A DNA stretch of 64,000 nt from contig CALYLX010000080.1 in the NCBI GenBank assembly GCA_944990035.1, positions 124,001-188,000 of the forward strand. The letters are read 5' to 3'. This document shows positions 1 to 11,199 of the stretch, piece by piece. The stretch is from Clitopilus passeckerianus. Lineage: Eukaryota > Basidiomycota > Agaricomycetes > Agaricales > Entolomataceae. A model generated the notes under the pieces. The model was given only the letters and a program-made list of their open reading frames with translations, ran no database searches and was not told the DNA's origin. Within the stretch, counting starts at the first letter, position 1, and each line of letters opens with the position of its first letter. A program made the position numbers and the translations under genes.

Positions 1-93
1 CACTAACGACTTTCTTTTGTTTTTCTTGCGCGGTCTCTAGGACACTCGCCTCCTTCTACCCATACCTCACTCAATGCCTCACACTCACTGTAG

Positions 94-1212
94 CAACTAA
101 GCAACTATTTCCTGGCGGGTCCATCCAAATTGAATCGACGACCAACTCGACCGATCCAGCCGTAGCAAATTTGTATATTTACGATACAAGACACGACATA
201 CAGACGGACCTATGGGAGGAATGGCCAGCGAAAGATTCACCACATTCAATATTCACCATTCCAAGTAGTGTGGTCCCAGGGTGAGTTGTGCTACTGTCTG
301 CCGTTGAGACCTTCATTAAGCGCGTTTTTTTTTGTATAGGCCAAGTTTTGTCGTACGAGCGACGACAACGAGGTATGTTGCAGCCCTACCAGACGAACTT
401 CGTCTTAACCTCTTCTTATTCTAGCGGAACTTTCCTTGCAAATTCGCCTGAATTCCTGATAGTCGCTGCTGGTTCCGCCAGCTCTGCATCCGGGAGGTAT
501 GGTGCTCCTCATGTCTTGGTAGTTAATACAGTTGACGGGACGCATTTTTAGTACCTCAAGCACTCAAACAAGTAGCATGAGCTCCTTCATGTCGACATCT
601 GTCTCTACTCCCTCAACTACCGCTTCCTCCAGCTCTAGCTCCACCTCGGGTGCTCCTTCAGCTTCGTCGTCAGCTGCTCCCGCAAAGCCGATGCCTCTAG
701 GTGCAATAATAGGAGGCGTCCTAGGTGGCCTAGCTCTGATTGCTGTTATCCTTGCCCTTATCCTCCTCCTACGCCGCCGACGACCAGCGAAACCAACAGC
801 TTTCCCCGTCGACAAGGCGCCACCGCCCGATGTGTTTCCCGCGCAAGAGAATACAAGGCGGAATCCCACGATCTCCCCGTTTACTCTCACCACCCCACCC
901 GTCCTCAACCAAATTCCGATGGACGTGAAACATCCCGTCCAACCAACGACTCCATTGACACCCTTGCGTTCTGAGAAGAAGGGCCTATTTTCGCCAATCC
1001 CTCCGGCTCCTGGCAGTGCTGCAACAAGCTCCGCCTTCGCATCGTCGTCGGAGAACCTGACGAAGAAAAAGATGGTGATGGAGCATTCTGATTCTGCTGA
1101 CACACCAGACGTGAGGAGAGAGTTGGAGGAGCTCAAGTCGCAGGTGGAGATTCTACGGTTGCAGAATCAGGCAGCAGGCATCAACCCGGAGGCCCCTCCC
1201 GTCTACAGATGA
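94..1212 (+). CDS. Ser/Thr-rich single-pass membrane protein (3' part)
   Basis: This is the 3' portion of a type I membrane protein; the first exon(s) lie before the readable part. Exons at 94-280, 340-372, 425-496 and 552-1212 keep one frame across three short GT-AG introns. The ectodomain has a short hydrophilic globular part with an FPGGSIQIE stretch, then a long Ser/Thr-rich stalk. A single hydrophobic segment of about 23 residues (AIIGGVLGGLALIAVILALI) follows, then an Arg-rich stop-transfer run (RRRRP) and a Pro/Ser-rich cytoplasmic tail ending in a short coiled coil (VRRELEELKSQVEIL). This layout is common in basidiomycete SKG6/Mid2-like surface proteins, which are often compared with cell-wall stress sensors. 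That family assignment is inference from architecture only; no enzymatic domain is visible. Confidence 0.7.
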
Positions 1213-1572
1213 CGATGGACTATTTATTCTGTTATTTAAGCTTCGATAGCAATTTTCACTGGGGCTTGCTGTAGTTGTTCATTCTGTGCATTACTATCAT
1301 ATGATATTTTCTGTCTTTACGTATCTATATAATATCCTCTTTGTCTTAGAGATGGACTTACAAGCCTATATACACCGATGGCACCCTCTTGGCTTAACCT
1401 TCTTGCTTGGACTCTAGAGTAGTCAGGACGAACGTTCCTCGAAAAATGCATAGCCACACGGACGCGACGCGTCTTCCGGGACACGTGATCGCCAAATTTC
1501 CTTCGCTCGCCGCCCAACGTCCAGCAGAGCAGGACTCGGTGCTCTAGCCTCCTACAGCGGTCCTTTCCGCTC
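1213..1572. other. intergenic region upstream of the BipA-type GTPase gene
   Basis: About 360 nt holding the 3' UTR of the membrane protein gene and the 5' region of the GTPase gene. A long antisense open frame here overlaps the GTPase start and has no recognisable domain. I see no other element. Confidence 0.5.
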
Positions 1573-3982
1573 ATGTCGCTCCTTTCCACACACAAGGCCC
1601 ATGTTATACTTGGAAGGGCTCTCAAGAGCAAGACCGGCTACAAGTGCCGCTGCGAATTTGCACGGCTGTTCTCCGCTTCAGCTGCAGCACGCAACCAGAA
1701 CCTGACGCCGACGGAGAAAATTAGAAATATTGCCATTATTGCTCATGGTACATCAGAATTATTTTTAAATACACACAAGAGCTGACTGGTATACAGTTGA
1801 TCATGGAAAGACGACACTGGTCGACCAGCTCCTTCGCCAATCCGGAACAGTCAAGCCATTGACTGCAGTCGAGCAAGCTCTGTTTTCTCAGTCCTCGTCA
1901 ACAGCTGCGAGTGCTTCTCAAATTACCGCAGAGAAAGCTATCGACAGTAACGGCTTCGTCACCCGAGTTATGGATTCCAATGACCTGGAACGTGAGCGCG
2001 GCATCACCATCCTGTCCAAGTGCACCAGTGTGGACTGGAACGGGTACACGATCAACATCGTGGACACTCCTGGACATGCTGACTTCGGTGGAGAAGTGGA
2101 ACGTGTACTAAGTATGGTTGATGGTGTTGCTCTCATCGTTGACGCAACTGAAGGCCCTATGACCCAGACACGATTCGTTCTGAGCAAAGCTCTCCAACAG
2201 GGACTACGGTAAGTCCAACTCATGTTATTTCTATTTTAATGGCTTACTGACGCTCACCTGATAGGCCTCTCGTCGTTCTGAACAAGGCTGACCGACCAAC
2301 CGCCCGGCCTATTCAAGTCGAAAACGACCTGTTCGATCTCTTTGCCACGCTTGGTGCCACCGACGAACAGGCAGACTACCCACTGCTCTACGCCTCCGCT
2401 AAGCAAGGCTGGGCCCAAGCCACTCCCCCTAAACTCGTCACAGACGGGTCGAAGGACGAAAATTCCCTCCATCCCGAAACACCTGACGCAGACATGGTTC
2501 CACTGTTCAAGACCATTCTTGACCACGTCCCCGCGCCCACCCACCTGGACCGAACTGCACCGTTTTCTATGATGACGGTCCAGATAGAGAACGACCCCTA
2601 CGTTGGAATGCTCTACCTTGGCCGCATTGCTTCTGGAACCCTTCGTGTTGGAGATGAAGTTTGGGCTATCAATACGGAGGGCGAGAAGGTCGGAGATGGG
2701 AGGGTGAAGAAGATATTCGGGCGGAAAGGGTTGGAAAAGGTCGAGAAAGGCACTGCTGGTGCTGGAGAGATCATCAGCGTGGCTGGTATCAAGAATGGCG
2801 GCGTCAACATCACGCTTGTGAGCGCGGAAGGTTGGGGAGAAGAAGGGCCTAAACCCTTGCCAGTCAGTATTTTCTCTTTCTTCCCATTACTCTTCAGGAC
2901 CTAATTTTTCCTTCACTCCTAATAGTCCACCCCAATTGATCCACCAACGATCTCTATCTTCGTCTACGCCAACGACTCGCCTCTGGCCGGCAGAGAAGGC
3001 TCCAAGCTCACCTCCCAGATGATTCGTGACCGCCTTCACACCGAAGCTCTAACCAATGTTGCTCTCCGCGTTCTCCCTGGCCCTACCTCCGAGTCAGTTG
3101 AGCTTCGAGGTCGAGGTGTCCTCCACCTTGGCGTTCTCCTCGAAACGCTGCGCAGGGAAGGTTTCGAGCTTGGCGTCGGTCCACCTAAGGCGGTGATGAT
3201 ACCCGACCCAGACAGGCAGGGCGGACGTCTGGAGCCGGTGGAAGAGGTGACCATCGTGGTTGCGGAGCAATACGCTGGCAGCGTCGTACAGAAGTTGACC
3301 ATGAGAAAGGGCACGATGATCAGTTATGATGCGGATGAAGACAACAGTGGAGAAGGATTCGTGAGGATCGTGATGGAGGTGCCGAGTAGAGGGTTGATTG
3401 GGTATATGGCTGGAGAGTTCAAGAATGACGTTCACGGGCAGGGGTAAGTAGATATTTTACTGCGTCTTCCATGTGGGATGGCCCAGTTAACTTCTGTGCA
3501 ACAGGACAATCAACCATATCTTCAAAGCCTATGAACCATTCAAGGGCGAAATCGAGACTGGCCGCAATGGAGCCTTGATTTCCATGGCTGCTGGAGAAAG
3601 CACCGCTTACGCCATCTGTCCTCTCCAAGCTCGTGGGACGATGTTCATTCATGCTCAACAGCAAGGTTAGTCCATTGCTTCCCGTTTCTGGCAACTAGGA
3701 CTCACTTATCCTCTAGTGTACCCGGGTATGGTCATCGGCGAATCATCCAAGGTCGCCGACCTCTACTTGAATCCGACAGCAAAGAAGGCACTCACGAACT
3801 TCCGTTCAGCCATGGCGGACGATAAGTTGGTGCTCTCCTCTCCTAGGATTATGACCCTTGAAGAGGCTCTGAGCTACATGGCTGATGACGAACTCGTGGA
3901 GATTACTCCTGGGAGTGTGAGGCTGAGGAAGGCGGTGCTCGATCCGAAGAAGAGGGGAAGGATGACGAGTGGCAAAAACTAG
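1573..3982 (+). CDS. BipA/TypA-type translational GTPase, probably mitochondrial
   Basis: Six exons (1573-1747, 1797-2208, 2265-2862, 2926-3443, 3505-3665, 3717-3982) encode a ribosome-associated GTPase of the BipA/TypA family. The first intron interrupts the P-loop (AHVDHGKTT), which is restored on splicing. Other G-domain motifs are visible: ERERGITI (G2/switch I), [14 protein letters not shown] (G3), NKADRP (G4) and SAKQGW (G5). An EF-Tu-like domain 2 follows, then the EF-G-like C-terminal region with [19 protein letters not shown], and the BipA-specific C-terminal domain near the end ([16 protein letters not shown], then [11 protein letters not shown]). The N-terminus is about 40 residues of Arg/Lys/Ser-rich, acid-poor sequence, typical of a mitochondrial presequence. 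By family, the product acts in mitochondrial ribosome assembly or stress-dependent translation. The gene appears intact. The gene symbol is left blank because fungal naming is not uniform. Confidence 0.93.
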
Positions 3983-4104
3983 ACTCGAATATAGAATCTA
4001 ATTTACTGCATGTAGAATACAATACTACCAACAACCTAATATCCTACCACCTGCTCTCCTGATCCCAGCTTCCATATGTGTAATCTCAGCCACCAGAGAG
4101 GGCT

Positions 4105-5091
4105 TCAGATGGCTGGGACGTTGACCCAGAAACGAACATCGGACTAGGAATCGAGCTTGAGTCCGCAACAGGTATTGTATGAAAAGAGAATCCATACCGT
4201 CATATCGGCACCATTATTATAGTACTGGAGCTGGTTTCGGATCCACTGAAGGTCAAACTATCAGGAAGGGAGCACCGCTCGTCAAGGGAGAGAAACTCAC
4301 GTATACCCCATCCTTGTAGTTCTGGATGTCCTGAGTATTAGGGTTCGACAGACCACTGTGTCAAAATAGTCAATGAGAGACTATCCAGCTGACCGAGACA
4401 AAGCTTGACTCGCCTTGCGCCGTTACGATGACCAGCCATCCAGATACCTGAAATATTTGAGTATCGAGAACCAAAAATGAATACAGTTTGCTACAGACCT
4501 TCTCCGAAGTGGTTCTGGGATTCTTGGCGGAGCTGAATGTCAAGGCATAGGTTGCTATTGAGCTCGGCACCCGTGTTCCAATCATTACTGTCAGTGTCAG
4601 TCCGTCAGAAATGTGAGCACGTTGCTTAAGGCCTTAGCACAGACGCGGTCTTTCCCTTGTATCTCCCAACACTTTGGCGAAGCATGCCCCAGTTCTGCTT
4701 GAAAACACCCTAGAACATCTGTCGGATTAATAGATCGCCTACATTGCATATGAGGAGCATTGACACGTACGAAATTTGCGGCGTCTCCAGTTTTCCCATC
4801 GCCGTAGGTGTAGTCTGTGGACATGCGGTCGGTTCTAAAGAGCAGCTATTATTTCGAGCTCAGCGTCCGTCATTGCGTGGAAGCTTACTCTAACATCGCA
4901 ATGGCCATGTCCAAATATTGTGCTCCACATGCGCTGAGCTGCCTCTTCCTGTTACCAAGGCCTGAGATGGTGTAGGAACCGTGGTCACCCAAGGTCCGAG
5001 AAGAGAGGGTGGTGTTCCGCTCCTCGAGGGGTGAAGCAACTGCGATGGCAGCAAGAGCAGCAAATGCGGTAGTAAGAGTGGTGAAGCGCAT
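4105..5091 (-). CDS. secreted GH134-like endo-beta-1,4-mannanase, copy 1
   Basis: Eight exons on the minus strand (5091-4889, 4834-4771, 4709-4645, 4587-4499, 4447-4414, 4355-4301, 4245-4198, 4143-4105). A signal peptide (MRFTTLTTAFAALAAIAVAS) precedes a short propeptide with dibasic sites (NRKRQL). The mature domain contains AMLETDRM, DYTYGDGKTGDAANFG, FKQNWGMLR, AGHRNGASGL and RFWVNVPAI. These resemble GH134 mannanases, which have a lysozyme-like fold. The Glu of MLE and the Asp of YGD are 12 residues apart, matching the spacing I recall for the GH134 catalytic pair (Glu45/Asp57 in the Streptomyces enzyme). By family it would cleave mannan outside the cell. Exon 5 ends with a GC donor (AAG|gcgagt), where copy 2 has GT. 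The closest relative in the window is at 22034-23065, with the same intron positions. The family call is from memory of motifs. Confidence 0.78.
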
Positions 5092-5151
5092 ATTTGTTTA
5101 AAGCTAAATAAGCAGGATGTTTTTTGTAGCATCGACTCGGTGATTATCGAC

Positions 5152-5159
5152 CTTAAATA
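5152..5159 (-). promoter_or_regulatory. TATA-like box of GH134 copy 1
   Basis: TATTTAAG about 60-70 nt upstream of the ATG at 5091. The same core lies upstream of copy 2. Confidence 0.5.
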
Positions 5160-5167
5160 CCCCCTCA

Positions 5168-6218
5168 AATGATGTCAATCTCTTCAAATTTGCTATGTTT
5201 CACGCTTTGACATATAGACGTGGATGTACATGTGGTAGTGGTGGGTGTTCGAGGAGAGGAAGAGTCAAATGAGCATGCATGCAGGCGGCTAACAATATCA
5301 GGAGCTGATTACAGGGGTCATCGTCGAGGTCACAAGTGGGTCGAAGTTGGAGGTTTACGAGTTACCGATGCTTCTTTTCCTTGAGGCTCCGTCGACTTGG
5401 CGAGTTGATAAACCCGGTCGTTAGATAGGATTAGAGCCAATGGGACCAGATGGCTGCTCGTCGGAAGAATTGGTCGGAGCAATGACGCTTCGGAGAAAAC
5501 TAATCAATGATCATGTCAATGCCTGACGATCTCGTCCCCATGGATGGACGTCAAGGGATGGTCTTGTGGTCTCCGTTATTCTAGGTTACTAGTAAACTGA
5601 AGCGCAATTATAAATTTAAAATATGTCCCAACAGTTTCGGTTACCTTGTCAATACGGAACACTTCTCGTGATTTTCTTGGAGACTGAATAGTTTTCTAAA
5701 AAGACCTTATGCAGCTGCAAGCAGTGATGATGGTGGAAGACCACGCGGCTCCACCAAGATAAGACATAATAAACGGCTTCCGGCCAGAAAATTGGAGGCT
5801 TGGGACGGTTAGCTTACCGCCTCGGTCTCTTTTAGTGGCGACACAGCGTTCGAATTGGGGAATAGGTACAAGGAAACAAAATCAATCAACGCAGAAATCA
5901 GCAAATCATTCCATGGTGCGAATCTCTTGCCCGAGATGCAATGGTCTTTTGGCCTGTACTATCCGTCCTTCCCTCAGAGCCATTATGCAACCATACCCGT
6001 CAAATATGTCCCAAAGATCTCGGTTGTCTTAGCTCTGATCCAGACGGAGTTTTTCCCCCCGGTTCCTTAGAAACTTGACAACATTTTAGGGATGCTAAGT
6101 CGTTGTAATTTAATCCATGTGGAGCTTCGAGATGGGGGGTGCGAGTACCTCCCCATCTTGGGTTGGCACTGTGCCATGCGGTGACTGGTTAACACGACGT
6201 CATGAGTTGTCAACATGT
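5168..6218. other. gene-free stretch upstream of GH134 copy 1
   Basis: About 1 kb with short, overlapping open frames only. None shows a domain, splice-consistent exons or a paralogue in the window. It probably holds the upstream regulatory region of the mannanase gene. Confidence 0.4.
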
Positions 6219-6387
6219 TACTTGTGGGAGTGGGCCAATGCTGCGGCATGGCTGGGCACGAGTCCGGAGTCCTATCAGAGAAAAAAATGACTGCATAGGG
6301 AGCACCTACTCAATTATACAGAATGAATTTCAATCTGTGTAACTTCCAAGTGACTGAATATTGGTGCTTGAATAGTAAACAAATGCT

Positions 6388-6409
6388 GCTACTACTACTA
6401 CTACTACTA
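6388..6409. repeat. (CTA)n microsatellite in dispersed repeat copy 1
   Basis: GCTGCT followed by five to six ACT/CTA units. At the same place copy 2 has a shorter tract that switches phase (CTACTAGTAGTAG). The tract is therefore length-variable between copies. Confidence 0.75.
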
Positions 6410-6678
6410 GAAATATCAACCGGGCCTGCAGTGCGTCTAACGTAAGGTCAAAGATAAGTACTCATTCAGTGCCGCAATCCAAGCTCGCGTATTCCAAAGC
6501 CTGATTAGAATTGATGGGCTAAAGCTCAAGGGAAGATGGGAGAGCAGAGAGAATAACGGGAACTTGCCGTAGTGAAGCCAACAAGTCCATTAGGCTGACC
6601 GAAAGACCTTGATGTACAGTACCGAGATCAGCGGCAAGCTTTGCCGAACGATAGGCGACGGGCGCACCATGTGTTTGT

Positions 6679-7298
6679 GTACACACCCAAAATTGATTGG
6701 TCATTATCACTTCCAGCTTCCTTAATGACACCCAAGTTTCTTGGTCTCAGTAGCTTACATATTGTCTTCACAGCCTTGTTTATGAGTTTGAGGAATTTAC
6801 GTCTTGAGGAAGAGGAGATACAACCGTTATTCTAAAGTCACACCAAAATCAGGGCTCCCGCCGATCTGTACAGTCTCGGCTAGGCCCTATTTAGGCGTCG
6901 GAAAACGGAGTCAGCCGGCCGTCCACCGTGCTCATTTTCTGGTGTTCGACCATGTTCGGGACATTAAAACTTCAACCTTCCTCGTTGGCCCAAATTATTC
7001 TGACTATTTCGCTCACAACGATGTCTGCTACTATTCTTATGATACCAGAATTGCTATTTCGTGCAAATACGGTGTCTGGACCGTGTTTTTACCAAAATCA
7101 GGAATGGTGATGCGCACCAAATTGGGTATATTTTGTCATTCATTCTTCATCAACTTGTCTTCTTCGCGTAAGAAAATTATAACAGTCTCTTATGGTGTCA
7201 ATACATAGACTACAGTCAATAATTTATGTGTGGAAGGTGCTTAGATGTGGTTGAGTATACAGATGAGGGGCGGTGTACAGATGACCGGGTAAACTCTG
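6679..7298. mobile_element. about 620-bp insertion splitting dispersed repeat copy 1
   Basis: Copy 2 reads GTGTTTGT directly into ACCATTTGTAGGC. In copy 1 these two halves are separated by about 620 bp. GTAC occurs at both junctions and could be a 4-bp target duplication. I see no clear terminal inverted repeats, and no transposase or other long convincing ORF. Two short related units (GTATACAGATGA and GTGTACAGATGA) lie near the right end. It could be a non-autonomous element or a deletion in copy 2. Confidence 0.4.
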
Positions 7299-7679
7299 TA
7301 CCATTTGTAGGCATATGACATCACTTTGACGACGGCAGTACATCAGCGCTTCCAGCTTTGAACAGGATGACAACCGAACGAATGAGGGAGCGGAAACGTA
7401 AGTGATGAGCTGATGCAGACGACCCCGTAGTAACCTCAAGGAAAAAGAACTCGCTGTCGTAACCTCCAGACTGGTAACCCCCACCCGAATTGGACAACGG
7501 TGATGGGTAATGAGACTATTTACCCCACGTTTGTTGGGGGAGTTTCACAGATTGACTCGATACGAGTTGGAATCCCGTAGAACGAGGGTAAAATAGTTGA
7601 TTTCTTATAACAACTAAGCGGAGTGCAATAGCTTGTCGTCGAATTCTATTGATATGTATACGGACGGCACCCTAACAAT

Positions 7680-8883
7680 TTACTCCTCCTTGCTGCCATC
7701 CCAATGAATGGTATAACAGGATCGGTGCAAGCTACTCAAGTAGCTGACCATGATATACACAAACGCTGGATATAACCCCTTGACGGTCTTTAGTCTAGCG
7801 AATATGCAATACAGCTCAGGACTCACGGAAACCATGAAGAAAAGATGCGAGGCCAGGGGGAAATGCATTTTTTGGAGAGAGGGGAAAGGCGCTATTGTCA
7901 TCGTGTATCCCGTCAGCTGAAAACGGGGACTTTCAATAGCTATGAGGAGATTGGTGTTTAATCCGCGTACCTGGATGAGCCCGTAACAAAACCGGATTCG
8001 ATCAGGAAGTAAAGAGTTTTTTGAGGTCCGGATCCAAGTGAGATATCCCGCCCGTGTGTTTTCAATTGCCTCTTGTGAGACCTAAGGGAGTCAATTTGGG
8101 AGGTGGGACAATAGAGGTGCTAAATACCATAATCTGTACGAGACCAACCCGGTAGAGAGAGACCAGTAAATAGCCATATAGGAAACCTCCACCAGTGCCC
8201 GTGTTGCGATTTTGACCAGCCTTGGCCGGGAATGAAATAAATGAGCCGGCCTTCCAGAGCGATAACTGAGATCGCGCCAGATACTTCATAGTTAGCCGTC
8301 TAAAATGATTGGTCGAGCGTGAATCTCACCGAAACATGAAAGCCAAAGGGAGAAGAGAACGGTAGAGACAGTCCGATTATTCAAATACAATATGGTAGGG
8401 TCATTGGGCAGTGTCTAATGTCGTTAAATTAACCGGATGTGAATCCTTTATAACCAGCAGAATAGCATACCAAGAAAGCCTGGGCCGCAGTCCTTGTTCC
8501 TTGAAGTCTGGCTTGAGTCCCACTATTGCCCAGTCGAGATTCACATTCTAGCGTGTCCGACTCGGTCATCGTAAGGATAGCACATCGATTTTCAAGAAGG
8601 TCGTTCCAAATGAAGATAACATCAGTTATGCACAAGTATAATAGGATAACGAGACCCAGGTTTGCGCCCGTAAAGAAGAGGATGGCACCTTTTGATTGAT
8701 GCAGGCGCCAGCATTGTCTTCGCCTCTTTCTGAATAATGGGAAGAATACAGCCGTTAGCTCATTACAACAGTATCTTTCGCAGAAGACGTACTGAAATGC
8801 CATGAAAGTGAGCCATAGCCACCAGAACATAGTCCTATTGGCATGGCGGTGGAAACGAGAGCAAATATATCAGCACTAGACAT
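7680..8883 (-). pseudogene. 7-TM family member A (decayed)
   Basis: This is the first of three tandem minus-strand members of a fungal 7-TM family; compare the genes at 11200-12478 and 15833-17116. Corresponding exons are recognisable: the second hydrophobic exon (SKGAILFFTGANLGLVILLY, then FIWNDLL), a segment matching FSLWLSCF, the exon with GHWWRFPIWLF, the MTIAPFPSLQKMHFPL exon, and a last exon with GLYPAFVYIMVS. Three lesions break the frame. One nucleotide is missing from exon 1 near 8825-8840. A deletion and frameshift follow GHWWRFPIWLF near 8120-8160. One nucleotide is missing within the conserved LIESG motif near 7985. Splice sites are otherwise conserved, so decay seems recent. Confidence 0.75.
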
Positions 8884-9743
8884 CTGCAGGCTAGATAATG
8901 AGGGATAGATCAGCGATCGCTGACAGGGAAATAAGGTATCGGACTCTCCACACGTTGTGCGATTATAAAGGTCTTACAATTATCGCTATCCTCGGATGGA
9001 AATGAAGGGAGTGCTTCAATTCGGTTGCATGTCAATGATCAAACGGAGACTCTAGACGAGACAGAGCTTCAATCATCGGTGAATAAAATCGCCTACTGCC
9101 TCGCGCAAGTAACACGATTATAGTACAAAGTTCTGGATGGCGGAGAAATGTAAAATCCTTTCTCGGGAACGCTTTCCGTACATCGGCTATGACTTGTTAT
9201 TGTTAGACCCGACGGCGGTTTTTATTGGCCTCCAGCGATGGGCTTGGTATGTTGATGATAAGATTCAAGCTCTACCACTTGTGCCGAACTACATTGTTTG
9301 AACCTTGAACCCCGTACACCTGACTGGCATTTGAGTGGCGGCAGGGCGACGAAGCGGTAAGTCCTTCGAGAGAGAAGCTCTGGTATCAGAACCATATATT
9401 GTACAGTCTGGAAGGCTGCGACTTCATTTTTAAGTGCGACGGAAGCACTTCTTCTCGCGAAGCAGAGGGTGGAAGAACGAGAAAGTAAGAGGTTGAATTA
9501 GACAAAATGATTACGCAGCGATGTGGCTGACGGAGAAATGATGACGGTGATGAGTGGAATGCTTGGATCTAAGGCAGCCATTATGAACGAAACAGGACAC
9601 AAACATGAATCAGAATAAGGCCGAATGCGTGCACGCTCTCCGATTGAAGTAATACACGGCGTGTCTAATGCATTATTATATTAAAGTTTGTAAACGAAAT
9701 TGGAGACTAAATCTAATAACTAACCAGGAGTCCTATCTGGAAT
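8884..9743. other. gene-free stretch between 7-TM pseudogene A and the pirin gene
   Basis: About 860 nt without supported coding sequence. It contains the upstream side of pseudogene A and the 3' flank of the pirin gene. I see no RNA gene or repeat. Confidence 0.4.
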
Positions 9744-10643
9744 CTATTCGAGTTCAAATAAAAGAACTTCGACCGTCGACCCGCCCAGATTTTCGACAAC
9801 GAAATTGGTTGTGTCATTGAGAGCCAGGTAAGCACCATCGCCTTCCCTCAACTCCAATTGAGTCTCGCCGTTTCCGACACGAACGCTGCCACCAGCAGCC
9901 TTTCCCGGATGATATCCACTCGTCTGGATGACATGAACGTATCCCTTCTTTCCCGCCAGCCTCTGCTCAACCATCTTCCCAGATTCGACCAACGAGGCGT
10001 ACAGAGTGAGCTGACTCTGCACAGGAGCCGGGCCCTTGGCGTCCCGAACTGCGATAACGCCCTGCGAACCGGCGGGAGCCACAACGGGCACGAACTTGTT
10101 GAGCTTTTGGGCGTCGCTGAACTGTCGGGTGAAGTACTTGGGCTTGAGGCGGGGTGTGCGAGGGATAGACCAAATTTGGAGGAAGTGGACTTCTTCCGAG
10201 CCGTGAGCTTTCTCGGAGTGGGCGATACCTGTTCCAGCAGACGTTAACTGAACGGCACCACGTTTGAGGATTTCAGTGTTGCCCATCGAGTCTTTGCTAT
10301 AGACGGTATGAGCAACGTAGACGGGAGGAAGAGATATATAGTAACTTACTGTTCAAGGGCTCCTGAGACGACATAGGAGAAGATCTCGAATTCACGATGC
10401 GAGTGTGTGCCAAAGCCGGTTCTGGGTGCAACGCGGTCTTCGTTTATGACTCGGAGAGGGCCATATTGCTCGTGGCTGAAGTCTTGGTAGCTGTCAAAGG
10501 GCTTGTTAAGCTGTAGCTCATCGAAAGCAGGAACCGTAAGCCTACCTCGCGAAGGAGAATGTGTGGAACGTCTTCAACCAATTGTGGTCAGCATGGCCGC
10601 GCTCTTGGCTGGGACGAGGGATCATCTTAAAAGTGGGGAGCAT
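9744..10643 (-). CDS. pirin-family cupin protein
   Basis: Three exons (10643-10546, 10490-10350, 10296-9744). Splicing gives RGHADHNWLKTFHTFSFA, then SYQDFSHEQYGPLRVINEDR, GFGTHSHREFEIFSYVVSG, and in the last exon GTGIAHSEKAHGSEEVHFLQ. These are the pirin N-cupin signatures. The metal-site residues are visible as H-x-H in THSHRE and the downstream His/Glu pair in AHSE. The C-cupin occupies the last 110 residues and ends in EVLLFELE. The length of about 260 residues is normal. Pirins are iron-binding nuclear or cytosolic proteins, and some have quercetin 2,3-dioxygenase activity. Which role applies here cannot be told. It sits between two members of the 7-TM cluster and is not obviously related to them. 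Confidence 0.92.
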
Positions 10644-10795
10644 ATCGGTCGTTCTCGGAGATTTCTGAGGCAGGGTTATGAGGAGAATCGGTGGAACAGC
10701 AGTAGAGTGTGCTATCACAGGTGGTTGATTTTCGAGATGCGAACTAATGTCAGGTGTTCCGAGCTTGGACTCTGCCTCCGCGGTAGAACGAGAGG

Positions 10796-10803
10796 TTTAT
10801 ATA
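10796..10803 (-). promoter_or_regulatory. TATA box upstream of the pirin gene
   Basis: TATATAAA on the minus strand, about 155 nt upstream of the pirin ATG. Confidence 0.45.
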
Positions 10804-11199
10804 GATCAGCGGAACTGCCTCCAGAAAGCACCAGAAGTACAGCATGACCAACGCTTGGGAACCATTTTCACCGATATAGTGTCGATCAGTCAGTGTTGGC
10901 TCGGTTGAAACGAGAGGCACTCTTTTTAAGGATGCACGAAGCCCACGCGTCAAACACCAACAAACGCGTAATTATCACATAAGTCACGTGTTCTCGATTT
11001 TACGCAATGTTGCTGATTTGCAGAAGGGTTGTTGAGCGCGTGCCAGTGAGCGCTAAAGTGGTTTACGACTTAGATGAGAGAGCAGGGAGTTACCACGGCA
11101 TCCGGGATCTACATAGCTGTTATCTATAACATTCATCACCATTACAGAGACACTTCCGGTCCTTCCGGTGATCTTTACTGTCATCCAGGTGGATGGGTA
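10804..11199. other. gap between the pirin promoter and 7-TM gene B
   Basis: About 400 nt with no supported gene. It holds the distal pirin upstream region and the 3' flank of 7-TM gene B. Confidence 0.4.

Larger units (their letters stand above)
6219..7469 (+). repeat. dispersed repeat, copy 1 (interrupted)
   Basis: The segments 6219-6678 and 7299-7469 align without rearrangement to 46159-46780. Shared landmarks include a block starting CTTGTGGGAGTGGGCCAATG, a CTA-type microsatellite, the phrase GGGAAGATGGGAGAGCAGAG, and the end block AACTCGCTGTCGTAACCTCC. By eye, identity is roughly 80-90 percent. Copy 2 ends about 40 nt before the start of an APH-like gene, so copy 1 may be a detached promoter or 5' flank of such a gene. 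No coding sequence is evident. Confidence 0.8.
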
